Assembly (NCBI RefSeq): GCF_902499125.1
Contig: NZ_CABVPX010000011.1
Location: forward strand, 124,001-188,000
Origin: Burkholderia arboris
GTDB lineage: Bacteria; Pseudomonadota; Gammaproteobacteria; Burkholderiales; Burkholderiaceae
DNA length: 64,000 nt
Reading direction: 5' to 3'
The notes under the pieces were generated by a model, which was given only the letters and a program-made list of their open reading frames with translations, was not told the DNA's origin and made no database searches. The translations under genes and the position numbers were made by a program. Below, one piece after another: positions 54,766 to 64,000 of the stretch. How positions within the stretch are numbered: position 1 is the stretch's first letter; each line of letters opens with the position of its first letter.

Positions 54766-55629
54766 ATGCAACTCCAATCCCATCCGGCGTGCCGCCCGTT
54801 TTACGAAGCCGGCGAACTGTCGCAACTGACTGCCTTTTACGAAGAGGGCCGTAATGTCATGTGGATGATGCTGCGATCGGAGCCGCGGCCGTGCTTTAAC
54901 CAACAACTCGTTACCGACATCATCCATCTCGCGCGCGTCGCACGCGACTCGGGCCTCACGTTCGACTTCTGGGTGACGGGCTCGCTCGTCCCCGAGCTGT
55001 TCAACGTCGGCGGCGACCTGAGCTTCTTCGTCGACGCGATCCGCAGCGGCCGGCGTGACCAGTTGATGGCCTACGCGCGCTCGTGCATCGACGGCGTGTA
55101 CGAGATCTACACGGGCTTCGGCACCGGGGCGATCTCGATCGCGATGGTCGAGGGCAGCGCGCTCGGCGGTGGTTTCGAGGCCGCGCTCGCGCATCACTAC
55201 ATGCTCGCGCAGAAGGGCGTGAAGCTCGGGTTCCCCGAGATCGCGTTCAACCTGTTCCCCGGCATGGGTGGCTATTCGCTCGTCGCACGCAAGGCCGATC
55301 GGGGCATTGCGGAGCAACTGATCGCGACCGGTGAAGCGCACGCCGCCGAGTGGTACGAGGATCGCGGCCTGGTCGACCAGACGTTCGACGCGGGTGACGC
55401 GTATCTCGCGACGCGCACCTTCATCGACGTGATGAAGCCGAAGCTGAACGGCGTGCGCGCGATGCTGCGCGCGCGCGAGCGGGTGTTCCAGCTGACGCGC
55501 TCCGAGCTGATGGACATCACGGAAGCATGGGTGCATGCGGCGTTCACGATCGAGCCGAAGGATCTCGCGTACATGGAACGCCTCGTGATGCTGCAGAACC
55601 GGCGCGTGTCGAAGCTGCGCACGGTGTAA
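54766..55629 (+). CDS. rpfF: BDSF synthase RpfF (enoyl-CoA hydratase family)
   Basis: Protein of 287 residues, matching the RpfF/DfsF crotonase-fold enzyme that makes the diffusible signal BDSF (cis-2-dodecenoic acid) from an acyl-carrier-protein substrate by dehydration and thioester cleavage. The two catalytic glutamates are visible as Glu138 in GGGFEAALAHH and Glu158 in GFPEIAFNLFPGMGG, with the oxyanion segment MVEGSALGGG. GAGGA precedes ATG 54766. It converges with rpfR, the receptor gene, the arrangement typical of Burkholderia cenocepacia and relatives. Confidence 0.96.
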   Translation: MQLQSHPACRPFYEAGELSQLTAFYEEGRNVMWMMLRSEPRPCFNQQLVTDIIHLARVARDSGLTFDFWVTGSLVPELFNVGGDLSFFVDAIRSGRRDQLMAYARSCIDGVYEIYTGFGTGAISIAMVEGSALGGGFEAALAHHYMLAQKGVKLGFPEIAFNLFPGMGGYSLVARKADRGIAEQLIATGEAHAAEWYEDRGLVDQTFDAGDAYLATRTFIDVMKPKLNGVRAMLRARERVFQLTRSELMDITEAWVHAAFTIEPKDLAYMERLVMLQNRRVSKLRTV

Positions 55630-55635
55630 CGCGAC

Positions 55636-55662
55636 GGGCGCCGCCGCTTGCGGGCGGCGCCC
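55636..55662. terminator. Stem-loop between convergent rpfF and rpfR
   Basis: GGGCGCCGCC (55636-55645) and GGCGGCGCCC (55653-55662) form a perfect 10-bp stem with a seven-base loop, seven bases after the rpfF stop, followed by CTTCAT. A likely bidirectional 3' end, though the U-tract is weak. Confidence 0.6.
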
Positions 55663-55669
55663 CTTCATG

Positions 55670-55699
55670 AACGACGCTCAGGCGAACGATGCTCAGGCG
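55670..55699. repeat. 15-bp tandem duplication at the rpfR stop codon
   Basis: AACGACGCTCAGGCG (55670-55684) is followed directly by AACGATGCTCAGGCG (55685-55699), one mismatch. The second copy contains the rpfR stop. The neighbouring GCTCAGGC (55691-55698) also pairs with GCCTGAGC (55704-55711), giving rpfR an additional 8-bp hairpin over its last codons. Confidence 0.7.
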
Positions 55700-57696
55700 A
55701 TCAGCCTGAGCTTCCTCGTCTCCGCGAGCCATGCCTCGAATGCCTGCGCCGGCATCGGCCGCGCGAAGTAGTAGCCCTGCGCGTGATCGACGTCGAGCTG
55801 CTTGAGGAAATCGGCTTCCGCATGCGTTTCGACGCCTTCGGCGATCACCGCGAAATTCAGCGCCTTCGCAAGCGACACGACCGAGCGCACCAGCGCCTGC
55901 GAGCGCGGATTGCGGTCGATGCCGGTGATGAAGGTGCGGTCGAGCTTGATCGCATCGAGCGGCAGGCGCGACAGCTGCGACAGCGACGAATAGCCGGTGC
56001 CGAAATCGTCGAGATGGATCTCCGCTCCGAGCTGGCGAAACTGCCGCATCAGCCCGATCGCCGATTCCTCGTCCTCGATGAAGCAGCTCTCGGTCAGCTC
56101 GATGTCGAGCAGGCCGGGCTTGAGCCCCGCACCGTCGAGAATCGACGCGAACTGGTGCACGATGTTCATGTCCTGCAACTGCCGCGCAGACACGTTCACT
56201 GCGATCCGGATGCCGAGCCCCTTCGCCTTCCACGCCGCGGCCTGCGCGGCCGCGGTACGCATCACCCAGCGCCCGAGCGGCGCGATCAGCCCCGACTCCT
56301 CCGCAAAGCGGATGAACTCGATCGGCGCGACGAGCCCGCGATCGGGCGACTGCCAGCGGATCAGCGCCTCGACGCCGTGCACGTCGCCCGTCGCGATATC
56401 GACGACCGGCTGGTAGTGCAGCACGAACTGCTCTTCCTCGAGCGCCTTGCGCAGGTTCGTGTCGAGCCACATGTACTTCGCGACCTTCTGGTTCATCTCC
56501 AGCGAGAACACGCGGTACGTATGCTTGCCTTCTTCCTTCGCGACGTACATCGCGGTGTCGGCGCTGCGGATCAGCGTCTCGAGCGAATCGCCGTGCTGCG
56601 GATGCATCGCAATGCCGATCGAGCAGCTCGTGTACACCTCCATCAGCCCGAGGTGGATCGGCGTGCGCAGCCGCTCGAGGATGATCTGCGCGGTCGCTTC
56701 GAGCAGCGGACGCGTGCCGTGCTCGAACAGCACGAGGAACTCGTCGCCGCCGAGCCGCGCGAGCGTCGCGCCGGACGGCAGGCAGCCGCTGATGATCGAC
56801 GACACATCCTGCAGCAGGCGGTCGCCGGTGATGTGCCCGTAGTGATCGTTCACGCGCTTGAAGTTGTCGAGGTCGAGGAACAGGATGCCGACCTGGCCGC
56901 GCGTGTCGGGGCTCTCCGCGTCGATCGCCGCGCGGATCTGCTCGCTGATCGCATGGCGGTTCGGCAGCCCGGTGAGCACGTCGGTGTTCGCCAGCTCGGT
57001 GAGCCGCTGCTGCGCGGTGCGCTCCTCGGTGATGTCGATGCCCGAGCAGATCAGGAACTGCTCTTCGATGCCGCTGCCGCTCTGCACGAACTTGTTGCGG
57101 AACTGGAACAGACGCGGCCCGTTGACCGTATTGATGTAGCGCTCGACCGCGTACGACTGGTTGCTCGCGAAAAAGCCCGTGATGTTGGTGCGCGACTGCG
57201 CGCCCTGCTCGGGGCTCATGAACAGCTCGAACGCGCTGCGGCCGATCACGTCGACCTCGCGCTTGCCCGTCACTTCCTCGCACAGGCGATTGAAGCGCTG
57301 GACCATCCCGTTGCGGTCGAGGATCACGACGAGCGAATTCACTTCGGACACGACCTGCTCGGCGAACGCGAGCCCGTGCGCGAGATCGCCCGCGACGGAC
57401 ACCGTATCGGAATAGGCCGACGCCGTGCCGGCCCAGTCGGTCGTGTTGAGCTTCTTGCCGACGAGATGGAGGCTGACCGGATTGCCGAACAGCGCGATCT
57501 CGAGCACGAGATGCGACGTGACGCCCGTCAGCGCACGGATGCGCGCGGCCTGCTCGCCCGTCAGCGCGACGGCGACGTTGGTCAGGCCGCGCACGGCGGC
57601 CAGCTCGAGCGCATTGCTGTCGCTGCCGAGGCGCCAGCAGGGGCTGCGCGTACCGACGTGCGCCTCGAGCACCGCGCTATCGTTTTCGTCATCCAT
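55693..57696 (-). CDS. rpfR: BDSF receptor RpfR (PAS-GGDEF-EAL)
   Basis: Cytoplasmic c-di-GMP enzyme of 667 residues. The N-terminal about 95 residues correspond to the RpfF-interacting domain; a PAS domain (about 110-225) binds BDSF; the GGDEF domain carries an intact GGDEF at 316-320 in ARLGGDEF; the EAL domain carries an intact EAL at 443-445 in GVEALIRW, plus NVSARQLQ, ELTES and DDFGTGYSS. BDSF binding stimulates its phosphodiesterase activity, lowering c-di-GMP and altering motility, biofilm and virulence. Length and order match the B. cenocepacia protein. SD is weak (GGGG). Confidence 0.96.
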   Translation of the reverse strand: MDDENDSAVLEAHVGTRSPCWRLGSDSNALELAAVRGLTNVAVALTGEQAARIRALTGVTSHLVLEIALFGNPVSLHLVGKKLNTTDWAGTASAYSDTVSVAGDLAHGLAFAEQVVSEVNSLVVILDRNGMVQRFNRLCEEVTGKREVDVIGRSAFELFMSPEQGAQSRTNITGFFASNQSYAVERYINTVNGPRLFQFRNKFVQSGSGIEEQFLICSGIDITEERTAQQRLTELANTDVLTGLPNRHAISEQIRAAIDAESPDTRGQVGILFLDLDNFKRVNDHYGHITGDRLLQDVSSIISGCLPSGATLARLGGDEFLVLFEHGTRPLLEATAQIILERLRTPIHLGLMEVYTSCSIGIAMHPQHGDSLETLIRSADTAMYVAKEEGKHTYRVFSLEMNQKVAKYMWLDTNLRKALEEEQFVLHYQPVVDIATGDVHGVEALIRWQSPDRGLVAPIEFIRFAEESGLIAPLGRWVMRTAAAQAAAWKAKGLGIRIAVNVSARQLQDMNIVHQFASILDGAGLKPGLLDIELTESCFIEDEESAIGLMRQFRQLGAEIHLDDFGTGYSSLSQLSRLPLDAIKLDRTFITGIDRNPRSQALVRSVVSLAKALNFAVIAEGVETHAEADFLKQLDVDHAQGYYFARPMPAQAFEAWLAETRKLRLIA

Positions 57697-57922
57697 GGAG
57701 CGCCCCGATCCAGAAAAAACGCACAGTGTAGACGGAGGCGAGTTGGCCGACCGCCTTCCCGGGCCGCGCAGTGCGCGTTCCCGGCAGGGCAGCCGCGATT
57801 GCCGTGACAGCGGTCCTCGTCCCGTACTTGTTTCCAGCTAATGCGACCCGGCGTTCGCGCGTGATGCGCGCAGGTTCTGCCTAACGAATGATGAGAGCCA
57901 TCTTATCAAATGACGATGAGGA

Positions 57923-57952
57923 TTGGCACTCACATTTAGAGCAGAGTGTCAA
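57923..57952. promoter_or_regulatory. Dyad TTGGCACTC-N12-GAGTGTCAA upstream of rpfR
   Basis: Nine-base arms (57923-57931 and 57944-57952) with one mismatch, about 230 bases before the rpfR start. The right arm read leftward gives TTGACACTC, including a consensus TTGACA -35, but no good -10 follows at 16-18 bases. A regulator-binding site for rpfR is plausible. Confidence 0.45.
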
Positions 57953-58221
57953 GGAATCGTGACTCGATTGGCAAGCCGGATTTTTCATGATTGGCGGCGT
58001 GCGAAACATCGGTTGCGGCAGTGCGGAACGGGGCCGGCGAGATTGACCGAAAGCCCCGCCGGGCGGGCGTTTCCGGTCGGATCCGATATATCGGGATTCG
58101 ACCGCTTCCGCACCGTTCCGGCAGGGTCGGATCGCTTTCCGGCGATCCGGTTTTCGGCCATTTTTGATTCCGTTTGCGCGTGAATGCGTGGTTTTATTCC
58201 CCAGTCCGTTGCAATGTTTTC

Positions 58222-58253
58222 AGCCCCCGGCGCGGGCATCCGCGCCGGGGGCT
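58222..58253 (-). terminator. Strong stem-loop after the oxoprolinase gene
   Basis: AGCCCCCGGCGCGG (58222-58235) and CCGCGCCGGGGGCT (58240-58253) form a perfect 14-bp stem with a four-base loop, four bases beyond the oxoprolinase stop. In the leftward transcript it is followed by GAAAAC rather than U residues, so it may protect the 3' end or need Rho. Confidence 0.6.
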
Positions 58254-58257
58254 CGAA

Positions 58258-61902
<3,645 letters not shown>

Positions 61903-61947
61903 GATGTCGGGTCGATGCGTCGTTGAATCGAGGGACGAACGCCGCCG

Positions 61948-61970
61948 CACGGCGCGCGTCGCGCGCCGTG
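61948..61970. repeat. 23-bp perfect palindrome between MFS and oxoprolinase genes
   Basis: CACGGCGCGCG-T-CGCGCGCCGTG (61948-61970), in the 120-base gap between two leftward genes. It could form an intercistronic RNA hairpin that separates expression of the two genes. It precedes the oxoprolinase start by 46 bases. Confidence 0.55.
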
Positions 61971-62022
61971 TCACGGTGTCGATGAAAGGGGAAGGAAAAC
62001 GAAGGGCGGGCCGCCCCGCCGC

Positions 62023-63321
62023 TTACGCGGCGTCGAGTTCGCGGCCGCGGGTCTCGGGCAGCGTCAGCGCGGCGACGATCACCACGCCGTATGCCGCGAC
62101 CGCGAAGATGCCGATACTCGTGCCGAGCCCGTACTGCTTGGACAGCGCGCCGATCAGGAACGGGAACAGCGCACCGATCGCGCGGCCCACGTTGTAGCAG
62201 AAGCCCTGGCCGGAACCGCGCACGCGGGTCGGGAACAGTTCGGTGAGAAACGCGCCCATCCCCGAGAAGATGCCCGATGCGAAGAAGCCGAGCGGGAAGC
62301 CGAGCCACAGCATCGACGCGTTGGTCAGGTTCAGCGACGTGTACGCGAACGCAATCACCATCGAGCCGACCGCGAACAGGATGAAGTTCGGCTTGCGGCC
62401 CAGGCGGTCGGTCAGGTACGCGCTCGTCAGGTAGCCGACCCACGAGCCGAAGATGATCATCGCGAGATAGCCGCCGGTGCCCATCACCGTGAGGTGACGC
62501 TCGGTCTTCAGGAAGGTCGGCAGCCACGTCGTGATCGCGTAGTAGCCGCCTTGTGCGCCCGTCGTCAGCAGCGCCGCGCGCAGCGTCGTCGTGATCAGCT
62601 TCGGCGCGAAAATCTCGGTCAGGCGCGGCGCATCGGCCACCTTCGCCTGCGCAGCCTTCTCCTTCTCGTAGACGTCCGGCTCCTTCACGTAGCGGCGGAT
62701 CGCGACGACCAGCAGCGCCGGCGCAAGCCCGACGAGGAACAGCGCGCGCCACGCCTGCTCGGCCGGCAGTACCGAGAACAGCAGCGCATACAGCAATGCG
62801 CACAGCCCCCAGCCGATCGCCCAGCCCGACTGCACGAGGCCGACCGCCTTGCCGCGATCGCGTGCGCGGATCACTTCGCCGATCAGCACGGCGCCGGCCG
62901 TCCATTCGCCGCCGAAGCCGAAGCCCATCAGCGCGCGTGCCGCGAGCAGCTGGTGATAGTTCTGCGCCAGCCCGCACAGCGCGGTGAACACCGCAAACCA
63001 CAGCACCGTGAGCTGCAGCGTGCGCACGCGGCCGATCCGGTCGGACAGGATGCCGGCGATCCAGCCGCCGAGCGCCGACGCGAGCAGCGTGATCGTGCCG
63101 ATGAAGCCGGCGTCCGCGAGCGAGATGCCCCAGGTCGCGACGAGCGTCGGGATCACGAACGACAGCATCTGCGTGTCCATCCCGTCGAGCATGTAGCCGA
63201 CCTTGCAGCTCCAGAACGCGCGGCGCTCGCGCGGCTGCGCATCGGCGTACCACGAGAACAGGCCGCTGCGCTCGGGGCTCGCGGGCTCCGCGGCGGGCGC
63301 CGCGAGGGTCTTGCTTTCCAT
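62023..63321 (-). CDS. MFS transporter (acid/sialate-type porter)
   Basis: Twelve-helix transporter of 432 residues. Motif A is present as GILSDRIGRVRTL after helix 2 and YLTDRLGRKPNF after helix 8, with GFGFGGEWTAGAVLIGE in helix 4 and LTELFPTRVRGSGQGFCYNVGR late, a pattern of the AAHS/SHS organic acid porters. AGGAGTACC precedes ATG 63321. Placed between a DUF1445 gene and 5-oxoprolinase, it may import 5-oxoproline or a related acid; this is inferred from context. Confidence 0.88.
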   Translation of the reverse strand: MESKTLAAPAAEPASPERSGLFSWYADAQPRERRAFWSCKVGYMLDGMDTQMLSFVIPTLVATWGISLADAGFIGTITLLASALGGWIAGILSDRIGRVRTLQLTVLWFAVFTALCGLAQNYHQLLAARALMGFGFGGEWTAGAVLIGEVIRARDRGKAVGLVQSGWAIGWGLCALLYALLFSVLPAEQAWRALFLVGLAPALLVVAIRRYVKEPDVYEKEKAAQAKVADAPRLTEIFAPKLITTTLRAALLTTGAQGGYYAITTWLPTFLKTERHLTVMGTGGYLAMIIFGSWVGYLTSAYLTDRLGRKPNFILFAVGSMVIAFAYTSLNLTNASMLWLGFPLGFFASGIFSGMGAFLTELFPTRVRGSGQGFCYNVGRAIGALFPFLIGALSKQYGLGTSIGIFAVAAYGVVIVAALTLPETRGRELDAA

Positions 63322-63403
63322 GGTGGTACTCCTGTCGTTATGCGCGTTCGAATGGCGATCGTGCGTGCGGTGTGTCATGCGTGTCTTTCTGCCGGCCCGG
63401 ATT

Positions 63404-64000
63404 TCAGAATACGGCCAGCGACGCGTTCGTGATGTCGGTCATCAGCATGTGGCCGGGCGTATGCGCGATCGCGATCGGCAGCTTCGCGTCCATCAGCGCG
63501 GTTTGCGGCGTCACGCCGCACGCCCAGAACACCGGCAGCTCGCCGTCGCGGATCGTCACCGCGTCGCCGAATTCGGGTGCGTTCAGGTCCGCGATGCCGA
63601 GTTCCTGCGGGTGGCCGATATGGATCGGCGCGCCGTGCACGCCCGGGAACCGGCTCGTGATCTGCACCGCGCGGATCGCGTCGGCGCCGCGCATCGGCCG
63701 CATCGACACGACCAGCTGGCCGCCGAAGATCCCCGCGCGACGGTTCGGGATCGACGTGCGGTACATCGGCACGTTGCGGCCCTCCTCGACGTGGCGCAGG
63801 CCGATCCCCTCGCGGGCGAGCATGTCCTCGAACGAGAACGAGCAGCCGATCGCGAATACGACGAAGTCGTCGCGCCACAGCGCTTCCAGCGACTCGACGC
63901 GCTCGGTCAACCGGCCGTCACGGTAGACGTTGTAGCTCGGCACGTCAGTGCGGATGTCGAGATCCTCGCCGAGCGCGTCGATCCGGAACGCGCCCGGTTC
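63404..64000 (-). CDS. DUF1445 protein (putative hydro-lyase/D-glutamate cyclase type), partial
   Basis: The 5' part lies beyond the window; 198 residues are visible, reading in from the right edge ([15 protein letters not shown], then [22 protein letters not shown]). The conserved sections [102 protein letters not shown] are the DUF1445 family, usually about 260 residues. A eukaryotic relative is D-glutamate cyclase, which makes 5-oxo-D-proline. A GTG at 63943 would give a shorter protein, but coding similarity continues through it. Upstream of MFS and 5-oxoprolinase on the same strand. Confidence 0.88.
   Translation of the reverse strand, partial: EPGAFRIDALGEDLDIRTDVPSYNVYRDGRLTERVESLEALWRDDFVVFAIGCSFSFEDMLAREGIGLRHVEEGRNVPMYRTSIPNRRAGIFGGQLVVSMRPMRGADAIRAVQITSRFPGVHGAPIHIGHPQELGIADLNAPEFGDAVTIRDGELPVFWACGVTPQTALMDAKLPIAIAHTPGHMLMTDITNASLAVF

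Larger units (their letters stand above)
57697..58257. other. 561-base region upstream of rpfR without a convincing gene
   Basis: The gap lies between the rpfR start and the 3' end of the oxoprolinase gene, both leftward. It contains the dyad at 57923-57952, a 31-base palindrome around CGATATATCG (58074-58104), the GGATCGC/GCGATCC hairpin (58129-58135 and 58142-58148), and the hairpin at 58222-58253. Open frames present (for example 57923-58183, rightward) lack SD and family features. Confidence 0.45.

Noticed and set aside
57923-57940. TGGCAC sequence as a sigma-54 promoter
   Set aside because: The -12 GC element at the required spacing is absent (TTTAG instead of TTGCA).
57923-58183. Rightward 86-codon frame in the rpfR upstream region
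   Set aside because: No ribosome site, atypical composition, overlaps palindromes; the region is better explained as regulatory.

Overview
This window comes from a GC-rich beta-proteobacterium, almost certainly Burkholderia and most likely the Burkholderia cepacia complex, secondary chromosome. Evidence: strong C/G third-position bias, long antisense open frames behind most genes, many LysR/MFS/ABC accessory modules, and a textbook convergent pair rpfF (BDSF synthase, 54766-55629) and rpfR (PAS-GGDEF-EAL BDSF receptor, 55693-57696), which is a hallmark of that group. I see no insertion sequence, phage gene, CRISPR array, rRNA or tRNA; gene density is high and the region looks like stable metabolic and regulatory chromosome.

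Left part (1-12.3 kb): a DinB-fold protein; a branched-chain-amino-acid-type ABC importer livF-livG-livHM(fused)-livK on the minus strand; divergent from it a LysR regulator, a flavin monooxygenase-like protein and two AhpD/CMD-like proteins. Then an Lrp-type regulator faces ornithine cyclodeaminase and a CtlX-type citrulline hydrolase, together a possible citrulline-ornithine-proline route. 12.3-18.2 kb: a three-gene operon of DUF2760 protein and two divergent Hsp70 relatives, of unknown role; then an Rrf2 regulator with a clear operator-promoter region facing a thioredoxin-reductase-like flavoprotein.

Middle (19-40 kb): MFS transporter plus iron-type alcohol dehydrogenase with a LysR; a second LysR with a DSD1-type PLP enzyme, an ornithine-cyclodeaminase-family reductase and a HAD hydrolase (possible hydroxyaspartate-iminosuccinate-aspartate step); YciI and GST divergent from MarR; a PEP mutase-family protein, a cysteine-free CMD-fold protein, XRE regulator, MFS exporter and AraC regulator; a transglutaminase-like DUF3857 protein; a run of small genes (two shorter than 60 residues) bracketed by two copies of one 19-bp palindrome; DUF1840, DUF3617 and a large APC permease.

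Right part (40.4-64 kb): a sugar operon read leftward, thuE-F-G-K-A-B-like ABC importer and keto-sugar enzymes, then LamB porin, aldo/keto reductase and glucokinase: outer-membrane entry, import, modification and phosphorylation of a disaccharide such as trehalose or maltose. Directly upstream lies an OmpR-type regulator and a hybrid histidine kinase whose promoter shares a palindrome with the sugar operon promoter. After rpfF/rpfR come a fused ATP-dependent 5-oxoprolinase, an MFS transporter and a DUF1445 (D-glutamate cyclase-type) gene cut by the window end, a plausible 5-oxoproline/D-glutamate use module.

Functions are assigned from reading protein motifs by eye; no database search was run. 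Start sites were chosen from visible Shine-Dalgarno (SD) sequences, overlaps and family N-termini.
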